NCBI RefSeq assembly: GCF_036014015.1
Contig: NZ_CP107905.1
Span: 4,278,001 to 4,342,000 of the forward strand
Direction of reading: 5' to 3'
From: Streptomyces sp. NBC_00457
GTDB taxonomy: Bacteria > Actinomycetota > Actinomycetes > Streptomycetales > Streptomycetaceae
Length of the DNA: 64,000 nucleotides
The translations under genes and the position numbers were made by a program. The notes beneath the pieces are model-generated. The model did not search any database, was not told the DNA's origin, and saw only the letters and a program-made list of their open reading frames with translations. How positions within the stretch are numbered: the first letter of the stretch is position 1; each line of letters opens with the position of its first letter. Below are positions 9,629 to 18,886 of the stretch, piece by piece.

Positions 9629-10570
9629 TCAGAGCAGGTTGGGCAGCAGGCGGGTGGCGGCGCTGGAAACGGCGAGGCCGAAGGCGGCCAGTACGGGAAC
9701 GCCGACGATCCACGTCTGCCAGCGGCCCCACGCGCGATACGCGGCCATGGTGAGCAGGGCGGCCAGGAGCAGCCCCTGCGACCAGAGGAAGACCGGCAGC
9801 CAGGCGGCGTCCTCACTGCCCAGGGACTGCTCGGAGTCGTCGATCCAGCCGGGGGCGAGCGGGCGGGGTGGGGCGGGCTGTGCGTCGCTGGTGAGCGTCG
9901 CGTCGACGCGGATCGTGCCGGCGGGGGTGTACGGCCTGCCCTCGGCGGTGATGAGCGTGAGCCGGCCCTCGTTCTCCTTCAGGACGGGCGGCAGCGGGTC
10001 GCCCTCGCGACGGATGGTCGTGACCTCGTAGGTGGCCGTGCCCTGACCGGTCGTCACCCGGATCTCGGTGCCTACGGGCAGCTCGTGCAGGCTGTTGAAC
10101 GGGCTGCCGTACCCCCACTGGCGGCCCATGATCACGCTGGTGCCGGCCTGTCCCGGCAGCGGGGTGTCCCGGCGGTGGCCGGGGCCCGACATCAGCACCC
10201 CGGAGGTCGTGCCCTCCGCCACGACCTCCTTCAAGCCCAGCGCCGGAATGCGCAGCAGCGCGACGGGCGCGCCGGGATCCAGCAGCTTGCCGTCGTACGT
10301 CTGCTGGCCCACCGGTGCGATGCCGAGGGCGAGTTGACGGCGGTACTCGTCGTACGCGGTCTGCTGGTCGCGGGAGTGCTGGAGGTGGCCCACGATCGTG
10401 AGGTTGGCGGCGAAGCCGAGCAGCAGGGCGGCGAGCACGCACAGTGCGGCCCCGGCGAACGCGAACCCTGCGCGTTCGACCCGCGGCGCCCCGGAGCTGG
10501 GCTCGGGCTCGGGTGAAGGCGCCGGCGCCGGCGGCGCCACGGCCGGCGGGGGCGGGGACAGCACGGTCAC
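9629..10570 (-). CDS. degenerate sortase-like membrane protein lacking catalytic His and Cys
   Basis: 313 residues. A Pro-rich cytoplasmic tail, a helix at about 36-60, a sortase fold at about 100-225, then two further C-terminal helices. The fold aligns well with class C/E-like sortases ([46 protein letters not shown]), but where an active enzyme has AGHR this protein has MGRQ (Arg150), and where it has LTLITC this has LTLITA (Ala209). Arg221 is kept. Transpeptidation by the normal mechanism is therefore not expected; a binding or scaffold role is inferred. GTG at 10570 has AGGAG upstream. It lies between an LAxTG wall protein and pstB. Confidence 0.82.
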   Translation of the reverse strand: MTVLSPPPPAVAPPAPAPSPEPEPSSGAPRVERAGFAFAGAALCVLAALLLGFAANLTIVGHLQHSRDQQTAYDEYRRQLALGIAPVGQQTYDGKLLDPGAPVALLRIPALGLKEVVAEGTTSGVLMSGPGHRRDTPLPGQAGTSVIMGRQWGYGSPFNSLHELPVGTEIRVTTGQGTATYEVTTIRREGDPLPPVLKENEGRLTLITAEGRPYTPAGTIRVDATLTSDAQPAPPRPLAPGWIDDSEQSLGSEDAAWLPVFLWSQGLLLAALLTMAAYRAWGRWQTWIVGVPVLAAFGLAVSSAATRLLPNLL

Positions 10571-10665
10571 GGGGTGCGCTCCTGTGGAGAGGAGAAGGGT
10601 GGGGTGGAGGAACGGGGGCGCGGGCGGCGGGGTGGGGGCCCGCCGCCCGTGCTCCGCCGCGCGTG

Positions 10666-12108
10666 TTACGCGCTCGGGTCGCCGAAGTTCAGCAGCCCGT
10701 TGCGGCGGCCGTAGCGCACGAAGGCGATGCCGGCCGCGGTGAGGACGATGGCGCCGATGCCGGAGAAGAGGGCGATCTGGCTACCGGTGGAGGCGAGGCC
10801 GCCCTGCGGCGAGGTGCCGGCGGTGGTGGAGTCGCCGCCGGTGGTGCTTCCTCCGTCGGTCGTGCCGGACGTCGTGCCCGAGGTGGTGCCGGACGTGTCG
10901 CCCGAAGGGTCGTCGCTCGGCTCACCGGAGGGGTCGTCCGACGGGTCGTCGGAGGGATCGTCCGAGGGGTCGCCGCTCGGGGACTCGGAGGACGGGGCGG
11001 GAACCTTGAAGGCTACGGCGGTGACGTTGGTGCAGTTGGGGCTGAGGTCCCAGGCGGTCTGACCCTCGACGGCGTCCTCGGGGACCGTGAGCGACTGCCA
11101 CGTCACCACGCCGCTCCCGTCGGCCGTGGCGTCGGGGAACTCCGCGTCGTTCCGCTCCATCGCCATCGCGTACTTGGCGCCGGCCTCGCAACCGCGCACG
11201 ATGACCTTCACCTTCTGGCCACGCTGCAGCTCAGGGTTGTCGGCCAGCCGCTCGCCCGATTCGTCGAGCATCTCGTACCGCGGAAGCCGCACGTTCAAGC
11301 GAGCGGGCTCGGATTCGGACGGCCCGAACTTGGTGGCATCCGTCGGGGTGAACCGGGCGACGATGTCGTGATCGCCCTCGGACAGCGTCTTCGTCTTGAA
11401 CTCGGCCTTCCCACCGGCGACGGCGGCTTCGCCGAGCTCTGTCTCACCCGCCATGAACTTCACGGTGCCGGCCGCGTCCGTCGGCGTGATCGTCGCGGTG
11501 AGCGTTACTTCCTCGCCCGGCTCGAGTTCGGACTTGGAGGGGGTCAGCTGAACGCTGGTTGCCTTCGCCCCTTCCCCGACCGCCCAGTTGTCGCCGGTGA
11601 CGGTGATCTTCTGAGTCCAGTACGGATCATCCGGATGGAACCCACCAAAGTCGTCATAGCACGCCAGGCGAAGTTCGTACGTGCCGTCAGATGCGAAGAT
11701 CTGCGGCAGATCCTTGACCGCTAGATCGGCGTTGTCCGCCTTGGCCAACGACACCGATTTCGGCGCGTCGAACGGCGAACCGTTCGTGATGCCTTCGATC
11801 GCGACCGGCACAGTGCCGTCGGGCTTGGCCACGCGGAGCTGAAGGCCGTAATTGATGGGGATACTTTCGAGGACGTTGCCGTTTTCATCCTTGATGTCAT
11901 AGTCAGGGCACTTGGCAGGTATGGAGACAGTGGCGCCGAACGGCTCCGCATCGCTCAACTTGCCACTCTGCGCCATGGTGAATTCCCCGATGGACGCCGC
12001 CCGGGCCGGCTGGGACTGGGACGCCACCAGGGCCACAACGCCCAGGGCGAGCACGGCACAGGCGGCGACGATGGCGGCCACTCTTCGGAACGGATGTAGC
12101 GCTGTCAT
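10666..12108 (-). CDS. LAxTG-anchored cell-surface protein with Ig-like domain
   Basis: 480 residues. Signal peptide ending near ARAAS, a roughly 160-residue N-terminal domain, an Ig-like/Big-type domain at about 175-270 (SKSELEPGEEVTLTATITPT), a further domain, then a long repetitive Ser/Asp/Pro/Gly and Thr/Ser/Gly stalk. The C-terminal sorting signal is LASTG (438-442), a hydrophobic helix and the Arg-containing tail RYGRRNG. LAxTG is the motif recognised by class E sortases of Streptomyces, so covalent attachment to peptidoglycan is expected. The ATG at 12108 begins the signal peptide. The adjacent sortase-like gene cannot process it by the usual chemistry, so a sortase encoded elsewhere, or the lipoprotein sortase nearby, would be needed. 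Confidence 0.85.
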   Translation of the reverse strand: MTALHPFRRVAAIVAACAVLALGVVALVASQSQPARAASIGEFTMAQSGKLSDAEPFGATVSIPAKCPDYDIKDENGNVLESIPINYGLQLRVAKPDGTVPVAIEGITNGSPFDAPKSVSLAKADNADLAVKDLPQIFASDGTYELRLACYDDFGGFHPDDPYWTQKITVTGDNWAVGEGAKATSVQLTPSKSELEPGEEVTLTATITPTDAAGTVKFMAGETELGEAAVAGGKAEFKTKTLSEGDHDIVARFTPTDATKFGPSESEPARLNVRLPRYEMLDESGERLADNPELQRGQKVKVIVRGCEAGAKYAMAMERNDAEFPDATADGSGVVTWQSLTVPEDAVEGQTAWDLSPNCTNVTAVAFKVPAPSSESPSGDPSDDPSDDPSDDPSGEPSDDPSGDTSGTTSGTTSGTTDGGSTTGGDSTTAGTSPQGGLASTGSQIALFSGIGAIVLTAAGIAFVRYGRRNGLLNFGDPSA

Positions 12109-12211
12109 GGTGAAGGCCCCCCGGGGGACGGTCGGTTGATGAATGCCGGGACAGCACGTGGGGCCGGGCACCCAGAGGGCGCCCGGCCGGCACGCGAGGA
12201 TCAGACGACGA

Positions 12212-13222
12212 TCACGAGTTCAGGCCGCCCGTGACGTTGCGCGCGTTGCAGTTGGAGACGGTGCCGAAGCCGTAGGTCGTGATGGTGCTGGAGGCCGCGC
12301 AGATGTCCGAGAGCGCCTCGGAGATCGCGGGCTCGTTCAGCCGGGACGTCTGGACGACGTTGTAGACGTCACGGGAGAAGACGAAGCTCGGGTTGAGCGC
12401 GAGCGCGGTGCCCGAACCGGTGGTCGGGGACTGACCGTCGATGCTGCGCAGACGCGACTCACCGCGACGGTTCGGGACGTCCGCGATGCCCTTGCCCTGG
12501 GCGATCCACTGAGCGACCGAGTACGGCATGAGCTGGTTGGCAGCCGTGATCGCCGTACCGTCGTGCTCCTGGGCGTTCTGGTTGACGCATGCGCCCGGCG
12601 TGGTGACACCGATGGAGTCCAGCCAGTACTGCCGGGTGCCGGAGCCGGCCTGCGGCAGCAGCGGCGCCACGGTGACCGTGGTGCCGGAGGCGTTGGTGTA
12701 GGTGCAGTTCGTGTAGATGCTGGCCAGCTGCGCCTTGGTCAGGTTCGTCGGCACGGTGCTACCGAGGTCCGTGGCGTAGGTGACGGCGTCACGGGCGAAC
12801 GGTACGTAGGTGAGGTCGGTGCCGGGCACGGAGGCCTTCGGGCCACGCGAGGAGCGGGCCATGTCGATGCAGTTGGTGCCGCCGTTGGCGATGTCCTCGG
12901 ACAGCCGGGCGATGCCGTTGCTGGAGCCGTTGGTCTGGGCACGGGTGTACGAGCAGCCCGTGGCCTTGGTGTTGTACGGGTCGGAGAGGCCGCCAATGGC
13001 GTTCCACGACGCGATGATCTTGTTGCCGCCGGCGTCCACGACAGCGGTGCCGTTGGCGAGGCCGTTCATGACGTACTGCGTGGTGTCCGAGCCGACCACG
13101 GCCAGGGTGCGGTAGTCGGTCGACGTGGACGGGTCCGCAGAGGCCGGAGCGGCCAGGATGCCGAGACCGAGAACCGCGGCGCCGACAGCGGCACCGATCT
13201 TGGCGTAAGACTTGACGTTCAC
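12212..13222 (-). CDS. secreted PstS-like substrate-binding protein
   Basis: 336 residues with signal peptide (VNVKSYAKIGAAVGAAVLG, cleavage near PASAD). The mature part has the PstS-like layout: VVGSDTTQYV at the start, DMARSSRGP, a stretch about the allowed position TYVPFARDAVTYA, and PQAGSGTRQYWL in the ligand loop. Several cysteines (GCSY, TNCID, TNCTY, GACVN, DICAA, SNCNA) suggest disulfide bonding outside the cell. GTG at 13222 follows AAGGGG by seven bases; the longer frame is leader. Unlike the two binding proteins encoded upstream it has no C-terminal membrane helix, so it is probably released or held by partners. Inferred to feed the PstCAB-type importer. Confidence 0.8.
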   Translation of the reverse strand: MNVKSYAKIGAAVGAAVLGLGILAAPASADPSTSTDYRTLAVVGSDTTQYVMNGLANGTAVVDAGGNKIIASWNAIGGLSDPYNTKATGCSYTRAQTNGSSNGIARLSEDIANGGTNCIDMARSSRGPKASVPGTDLTYVPFARDAVTYATDLGSTVPTNLTKAQLASIYTNCTYTNASGTTVTVAPLLPQAGSGTRQYWLDSIGVTTPGACVNQNAQEHDGTAITAANQLMPYSVAQWIAQGKGIADVPNRRGESRLRSIDGQSPTTGSGTALALNPSFVFSRDVYNVVQTSRLNEPAISEALSDICAASSTITTYGFGTVSNCNARNVTGGLNS

Positions 13223-13391
13223 TTCTGAACCCCTTGGTTTCTGGATTTCGAAGACTGGACGTTCAAGCTGAATCCGGATTTTCGTGCTGCCGACCCGTCG
13301 GCCGACCACCGGATACATTTCCAGAATTTGGTACGGCGGCCAACAAATTCCCATCGAGGGAAAGGTTAAGGGAAGGCTTCCTAGGTGTCTC
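13223..13391. promoter_or_regulatory. AT-richer leader between two PstS-like genes
   Basis: A 169-base gap that is less GC-rich than the surroundings and precedes the secreted binding-protein gene at 13222. On the minus strand it holds the ribosome site AAGGGG and stretches such as TTTGTTGG, ATGTATCC and CACGAAAATCC. Because other genes of the block overlap or nearly touch, such a gap suggests a separate promoter for the distal genes. No exact PhoP-type repeat was recognised in it. Confidence 0.35.
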
Positions 13392-15887
13392 CTAGGGAGT
13401 CCGACGTTGCGCATAGCGAAGCATTACGGGACCTGCCAGTCCTGCTGCTCCGCCGATGAACAGGATGGCAAGAAGGACCCAGCGGATAATGCCGAGAATT
13501 TCGCCGGGCGTGAGTCCTTGTTTGGCTTGCGCGATATTCTGCTGCGGTCCTGATCCAGGAGGCGCGGAGCCATTCGGAGAGGATGCCGCCGACGCCGGCG
13601 AGTCGGGGTCGGCGCCGCCACCCGGGCCACCCGCGGACGCTCCTCCGCCGTCCGTACCGGAAGAGGTCCCTCCTCCGGTGCCGGCTCCGGCTGTCAGTCC
13701 CCCTGAACCGTTCGCGTTCGGATCGTCGCTCGACGGATCGCTCCCGGGGTCGCCGCGCTGCAGGTCGTCGGCGGCAGCCTGGGCCTGCTTGCGCAGTTTC
13801 GCGGGCAACGGTGCGTAGCCGGGGGGAAGTTGGCCGGCCGCTCGGCCCTGTGCCTGGCCCGGTCCCGCGGCGTACCTGATGAAGTCGGCGTACGCCTTGC
13901 GGTCCTTCGCGTCCTGGTTCACCGAGGCTGCGGCGTAGGTCACCACGGTCATCGGGTATGCCTGCCCCTTGGCCCGTGCCGGATCGGGTTTGAGCACCGC
14001 GGAGTTGTCCGACCACGCTTGCATGGCGTTGACGCCGGCCTGGAGTGTGCTGACGGAGGCCTTCACAAAATTGCCGTCCGCGTTGCGCAGGGCCGCAGTC
14101 GGCAACCCGTAACGTACCGCCGACGCGGCATCGACGATCGCCATGGCGACACGACGGCCTGGCGGAGGAACCAGATTGACGACCTTGGCCGGAACTTGAT
14201 CGTTCGGCTGCGCGTATTCGGTGGTGCGACCGTTGTTGCCCCTGCGGGTTTTCACGGCTCCGTCGTGCAGGTCGATCGTGTACGGGTCCAGGTCCAATAT
14301 CGTGTAGGTGGCCGTCCCCATGATGGGCTGATCGTTGATGGCAGGCTTTACCGTCGGGTCCGACTTGGGGAAGTCAGTCAGATCTGCGTTCGCTGCCAGG
14401 TTCAGCTCCTGAAAGTACGGATTGACCCGCATCCCATGGGGATCCGGCTTCCCGGAGAGGAAATCCCTGGCCTCCTTGTCCGACTGCAGCCAGTTCCAGA
14501 TGACCCGCGTGGTATCGGAATTCCCTTGAGGAACCATGAGGCTCATGGGCTCGGCTGCGGCATCCAGCTTGGCGAATTGCGGATTGAGGTCCAAGAACTC
14601 TTTGTCCTTGGTGAAATACAGCGGATTTCCCTTGAGGTGTTCTGCTTCGGGCGAGTCACAGCCGGGTGGGCTGCACACATTCGTCCACGGGACATCATGC
14701 ACGTATGAGTGGGTGAGCATCTTGGCGACGAGCCTCGGCGTCAGTTTCATTTCTTGTATGACGCCGTCCGTGCCTTCGACAAAAAACCCGACCGCGAGCC
14801 CGGACACCGCCACCGGCGCGTGGACGACACGTGACCCGTCTCCCGATCGATCCACGGGATCGACGGTGACGCCCATGGCGGGCGCCTCCTCGGTCGTACC
14901 CAGCACCTCACCCCTGGCCTCCTCTTCGGGCCCGCGGTTGAAGGTGAAGGTGTTCCCCGTCGACGTGCACAGCTTCGGCGCCCACGACGAGACGGCATCG
15001 TCCGCGAGCTCGGAGCCGGGTACGGGCCGCTCGGGCTGGCCCTCCGGACAGAACTCGTCGACCGGCTGGAAGTCCAGACGGAAAACGATCCGCTGGGCCC
15101 AGTTCGTCGCGGACAGCGGCGAGGAAGCGAGCTTGTCGACGGTGATCTCATTGCCGTTCGCGTCGTGCGTGCCTCGCGGCACCGCCACCAGCCAGCAAGG
15201 GCGCGGAGCAGGGGTACTGCCGGCGGCCGCCGTGTTCACTCCGCAGCCGAGGTAGTCCGCCTGAATCCCGTCCTGCACCTCGAATTCCGTTTCACCGGTG
15301 CCGTTCTCGAAGGTTCGGACAGCCTTTTGCTCGTTGGTGTCCAGCGGACCGAAGTAGGTGTAGTCGTGGGAGGACTTCGTAGCCGGCTCACCGTTGGCCG
15401 GGCGGAACGGGACGAAAGGAAACGAGCCCGTGTACTTCTCGTCCTCCTCGGGGTCATCCTCGCTGCCTGGCGTTGTCCCGGTCCCGTAGCGCACCACCCG
15501 ACCGTTGCCGGCCCCCGCCGCGGTACCCGCGCCGAAGACACACTGCTCCCGATCAGGACCGGACGGATCGTCTCCCCAACACTGCATGATCTGCAGGTAG
15601 TTGACGTTGAAGGCAGTGCTCGGCGCCGTCGGCGCCCCGCCCTTCCAGCTGACCCGCACGCTCTGGGAGTGCAGGTTCTTCGTCTGGTGAACGGTCACCT
15701 TCAGATCCGAGAAGTCGTCGTACTTCCCCTTCTTCCCCGACTTCGTCACCGCGGAGTCCTCACCGGTCGCCGCCACCGCCGGCGTCGTCCCCGGCGGCAC
15801 CGGCAACAACGCCACCACGAGCGCGGCCAGCAGACAGCCCACGGCAATGAGAATGCGCGGCCGGGGACGCGTCAGCACCGGCGTCAT
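13392..15887 (-). CDS. large membrane-anchored PstS-like binding protein
   Basis: 831 residues. Signal peptide (ILIAVGCLLAALVVALLPV), a long extracellular part, a Gly/Ser/Asp-rich linker at about 710-785 and a C-terminal helix IRWVLLAILFIGGAAGLAG followed by a basic tail. The middle and end of the extracellular part carry PstS-like stretches (PMSLMVPQGNSDTTRVIWNW, YPMTVVTYAAASVNQ, AYADFIRYAAGPGQ), but the first about 350 residues look like extra material of unknown function. It is twice the size of an ordinary PstS. Its ATG overlaps the stop of the gene before it by ATGA, so both are made together. Role inferred: tethered ligand capture for the importer. Confidence 0.75.
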   Translation of the reverse strand: MTPVLTRPRPRILIAVGCLLAALVVALLPVPPGTTPAVAATGEDSAVTKSGKKGKYDDFSDLKVTVHQTKNLHSQSVRVSWKGGAPTAPSTAFNVNYLQIMQCWGDDPSGPDREQCVFGAGTAAGAGNGRVVRYGTGTTPGSEDDPEEDEKYTGSFPFVPFRPANGEPATKSSHDYTYFGPLDTNEQKAVRTFENGTGETEFEVQDGIQADYLGCGVNTAAAGSTPAPRPCWLVAVPRGTHDANGNEITVDKLASSPLSATNWAQRIVFRLDFQPVDEFCPEGQPERPVPGSELADDAVSSWAPKLCTSTGNTFTFNRGPEEEARGEVLGTTEEAPAMGVTVDPVDRSGDGSRVVHAPVAVSGLAVGFFVEGTDGVIQEMKLTPRLVAKMLTHSYVHDVPWTNVCSPPGCDSPEAEHLKGNPLYFTKDKEFLDLNPQFAKLDAAAEPMSLMVPQGNSDTTRVIWNWLQSDKEARDFLSGKPDPHGMRVNPYFQELNLAANADLTDFPKSDPTVKPAINDQPIMGTATYTILDLDPYTIDLHDGAVKTRRGNNGRTTEYAQPNDQVPAKVVNLVPPPGRRVAMAIVDAASAVRYGLPTAALRNADGNFVKASVSTLQAGVNAMQAWSDNSAVLKPDPARAKGQAYPMTVVTYAAASVNQDAKDRKAYADFIRYAAGPGQAQGRAAGQLPPGYAPLPAKLRKQAQAAADDLQRGDPGSDPSSDDPNANGSGGLTAGAGTGGGTSSGTDGGGASAGGPGGGADPDSPASAASSPNGSAPPGSGPQQNIAQAKQGLTPGEILGIIRWVLLAILFIGGAAGLAGPVMLRYAQRRTP

Positions 15888-17608
15888 GCCACACCCCCCT
15901 TACGACGCGTCCGGTTGGCCATCAGACGCCCGACGACAGGCGGCCCGACGACCACGCCGACCAGCAGCGCGGCCGACAGCGCCATCAGCGCCGTACGCAG
16001 ACCGAGGGCGTCGTCGGCGCCCAGGGAGACCGGGCTGGCCGCGACGTTGGTGTCGCCCGTGCCCTGGTCGCCGCTGATGACCTCGCCGGTGTCGGGGTCG
16101 ACGACCGTTCCGCCGGTCGCCGCGCCCGCGCCGCCGGTGCTGCCTGCCGTATCACCGCCGGAGCCGCCCGTCGCGCCTCCCGAACCCGTGGAGCCGGATC
16201 CGCCCGTCGAGCCGGAGCCGCCGGTCGAGCCGGAGCCACCCGAGCTCGAACCGCCCGAGCCGGACCCGCCCGAACTGCCTCCGTTGACCGGCGTCGTGTT
16301 CTTGTTGCCGCCGGTACCCGTCGCGCACTGGTCCGGGCCCTTCTTGTCGCACGCCTGCGGGTAGGGCGCGCTCTCGATCAGGGTGTTCCGCCCGCCGGAG
16401 AACGTCGGGTTGTTGCACTTGCCGATGTCGATCCTGCTCGTGTCGGCACCAGGGATCTTCCGCGTCTGCGCCATCGCGGCTTCCACCAGGTTCTTCGGCA
16501 GCGGCGAGTAGCCGAGCCGGTCGGCCTGCTGCTGGCCATCGCAGAGGAAGTAGTTGTTGAACGCGCTGAGCGTCTTCCCCTTGGCCTTGGTGAAGCCGCT
16601 CTCCTCCTTGGTCGGGACGATCATGTAGCTGTAGCTGGAGAGCGGGTAGGTGCGCCGGTCCCCGAAGGTGTAGACGCTGTCCAGGTTCTGGGTCAGGTAG
16701 TTGGCGGAGCGCGGGTCGTTGTTGATCCGGGCCTTGGTCAGGGCGACCGCCACGCTGGAGGCGGTCGGCTCGACGTAGTAGCCGGACCTGTTGAGGATCT
16801 TGGCCACCGGGAAGCCCGCGTTCCTCGCGTACGAGTACTCGACGTAGGTGATGGCGCCCTCGGCCTGGGACTGCTTCGTGTAGCCCGCGACACCGAGTGA
16901 ACTGGACTGGGCGACGAAGCCGGAGCCGGGGATCACCGGGAAGTACGACGTCAGGCCGCAGGGGGTCTGCTTGCCCGCGCGGCGGCAGTAGTCGTTCCAC
17001 ATCGAGCCGTACTGCTTGGACATCCACAGGGTGAACTGCGCGGTCGTACCCGAACCGTCGGAGCGGACGACCGGGACGATACGACGGGCCGGCAGGGCCA
17101 GCTTGGGGTTGTCCGCCTTGATCTCCGGAGCGTTCCACTGGGTGAGCTTGCCGGTGAAGATCTTGGTGAGGACGTCACCGGACAGCCGCAGGTTGGTGAC
17201 CTGCCTGCCGCCGATCTTCAGGTTGTACATGAACGACGTACCGCCGGCCACGATCGGCATGTAGGCGTACTTGCGGGTGGGCGGCGGGTCCGACTGGCCG
17301 AGGTCGTTGAGTCCGTAAGGGATCTCGGACACACCGAAGTCGGAGGTGCCGTTCTTGAACTGCTGACGGCCGACCGACGAGCCGACCGCCGAGTAGTTCA
17401 CGGTCATACCCTGCTGGCGGACGTTGCGGCGCCACTGCTCGATCGCGTTGGCGCTCCAGGTCGAGCCGGAGCCGCTGATCTTGGTGTAGGTGGCCGCGGA
17501 GGCATTCGGTGGGTGGATGGCCAGCAGCGCGCAGACCGCGGCGACGAACAGCGCCAGCGCCTGGTGCACGCGCGTAGCGCGTGAACGACGGACAGGTGCG
17601 GGTTTCAC
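15884..17608 (-). CDS. membrane-anchored PstS-like phosphate-binding protein
   Basis: 574 residues. Signal peptide (HQALALFVAAVCALLAI, cleavage near ASAAT) followed by a well-conserved PstS domain: SGSGSTWSANAIEQW, GRQQFKNGTSDFGVSEIP, IFTGKLTQWNAPEI and the phosphate loop RSDGSGTTAQFTLWM. A Gly/Ser/Thr repeat linker at about 435-500 leads to a C-terminal helix (LRTALMALSAALLVGVVVG) and basic tail, so the protein is held in the membrane at its C-terminus instead of by a lipobox. It overlaps pstA (ATGA at 17605-17608) and the next binding-protein gene (ATGA at 15884-15887), a tightly coupled operon. Confidence 0.85.
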   Translation of the reverse strand: MKPAPVRRSRATRVHQALALFVAAVCALLAIHPPNASAATYTKISGSGSTWSANAIEQWRRNVRQQGMTVNYSAVGSSVGRQQFKNGTSDFGVSEIPYGLNDLGQSDPPPTRKYAYMPIVAGGTSFMYNLKIGGRQVTNLRLSGDVLTKIFTGKLTQWNAPEIKADNPKLALPARRIVPVVRSDGSGTTAQFTLWMSKQYGSMWNDYCRRAGKQTPCGLTSYFPVIPGSGFVAQSSSLGVAGYTKQSQAEGAITYVEYSYARNAGFPVAKILNRSGYYVEPTASSVAVALTKARINNDPRSANYLTQNLDSVYTFGDRRTYPLSSYSYMIVPTKEESGFTKAKGKTLSAFNNYFLCDGQQQADRLGYSPLPKNLVEAAMAQTRKIPGADTSRIDIGKCNNPTFSGGRNTLIESAPYPQACDKKGPDQCATGTGGNKNTTPVNGGSSGGSGSGGSSSGGSGSTGGSGSTGGSGSTGSGGATGGSGGDTAGSTGGAGAATGGTVVDPDTGEVISGDQGTGDTNVAASPVSLGADDALGLRTALMALSAALLVGVVVGPPVVGRLMANRTRRKGGVA

Positions 17609-18873
17609 GAAGTGCTCCTCGTCGGTGCGGGACGGTCTGACGGCTGGTCTGCGGGGGCTTTCGCCGCGAAGCGCTTCGCGTCACGGCGGGACGCCTTGAC
17701 GCGACGGTGTTCCTGGCGGCGGGTGAGCTGGCCCGGTCCACGGCCGCCGAGGACACGGGCGATGACGAACAGGACGAGCACCAGCATCAGCAGCACCGCC
17801 GCGGTGCCGAAGCCGCGGGCGATGTAGGTGGGCTCGGGGGACTTGACGAGTTCGAAGGCCGCCAGCGGCAGCGACACCATCGGGTCGTGGAGCGGATTGG
17901 CGTTGAGCTCCGCCGTGTAGCCGGCGGTCAGCAGCACCGGCGAGGTCTCACCGACACCGCGGGCCGTGCCCAGGATGATCGCCGTGGTGAGGCCGGAACG
18001 GGAGGTGGGCAGCACGACGTGCCACACCGTGCGCCAGCGCGAGGTGCCGAGTGCGTACGACGCCTCCCGCAGCGTTCCGGGCACCAGCCGGATCACCACG
18101 TCCGCCGCACGGATGATGATCGGCAGCATCATCACGCAGATCGCCAGCGCGGCGGCGAGGCCGGAGCGGTCGAAGCCCAGCGCCAGGATGAAGGTCGCGT
18201 AGATGAACAGGCCGGCGACGATGGACGGCAACGCCGTCATCGCCTCGACCATGGTGCGGACGAACCGGCTGAAGGCGCCCGGCACTTCGTTGAGGAAGAC
18301 CGCACACACCAGCCCGGCCGGGATGCAGATCAGCAGGGCGATGGAGATCTGCCACAGCGTGCCGACGATCGCGTGCAGGATGCCGCCGACGCTGAGCGGC
18401 TCGACCGGACCCGCGTCGGCCATCGACTCCGTATAGAAGTTCAGGTGCGGCAGCGCGTCGCGGCCCTCCCAGAGGGTGTAGACGACCACGAACGCCAGCA
18501 CGGCCAGCATGACGATGCCGAGGCTCTGGACGATGGCGGCGGCCACACGGTCGCGCACCGCGGGGCCGTCCTCGTCGAAGGAGACCAGCAGCGCGTACAG
18601 GCCGATGAAGAGCAGGTAGGCGATGACGACGAAGCCCAGTGCGCCGTTGAAGGGCAGCATCCGGTCGAACATCAGCCAGGTGGTGCAGAGGGCGGCGGCG
18701 CCGGCGCCGAGCATGGCGTACACGTCGGTGGCGCGCAGCGTGGCCAGGTTGCGGCGCGACTCGGTGCGCGTCTTGCGGCGTGCGGGCAGGGTGGTGCCGG
18801 GCGCCGACGGTTTCCCGAGGCTCGTCTGCGGTCCCTGGTCGCCGGGCGGGCTCTGTGCGGTGGTGACGGTCAT
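17605..18873 (-). CDS. pstA: PstA-type phosphate ABC transporter permease
   Basis: 422 residues, inner-membrane permease. A basic N-terminal extension (LPARRKTRTESRRN), then two to three helices not found in minimal PstA (AMLGAGAAALCTTWLMF, ALGFVVIAYLLFIGLYALL), and the conserved binding-protein-dependent permease core with the EAA-type loop LREASYALGTSRWRTVWHVV and GTARGVGETSPVLLTAG. It follows pstC by 13 bases and overlaps the next binding-protein gene by ATGA, which argues for one transcript. Confidence 0.92.
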   Translation of the reverse strand: MTVTTAQSPPGDQGPQTSLGKPSAPGTTLPARRKTRTESRRNLATLRATDVYAMLGAGAAALCTTWLMFDRMLPFNGALGFVVIAYLLFIGLYALLVSFDEDGPAVRDRVAAAIVQSLGIVMLAVLAFVVVYTLWEGRDALPHLNFYTESMADAGPVEPLSVGGILHAIVGTLWQISIALLICIPAGLVCAVFLNEVPGAFSRFVRTMVEAMTALPSIVAGLFIYATFILALGFDRSGLAAALAICVMMLPIIIRAADVVIRLVPGTLREASYALGTSRWRTVWHVVLPTSRSGLTTAIILGTARGVGETSPVLLTAGYTAELNANPLHDPMVSLPLAAFELVKSPEPTYIARGFGTAAVLLMLVLVLFVIARVLGGRGPGQLTRRQEHRRVKASRRDAKRFAAKAPADQPSDRPAPTRSTS

Positions 18874-18886
18874 CGGGCTCGGTCTC

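Noticed and set aside
17567..17577. Another ACGCGCGTAG match
   Set aside because: It lies inside the signal-peptide codons of a PstS-like gene, lacks the left CT of the palindrome and is not near a nucleoside gene; judged a chance match.
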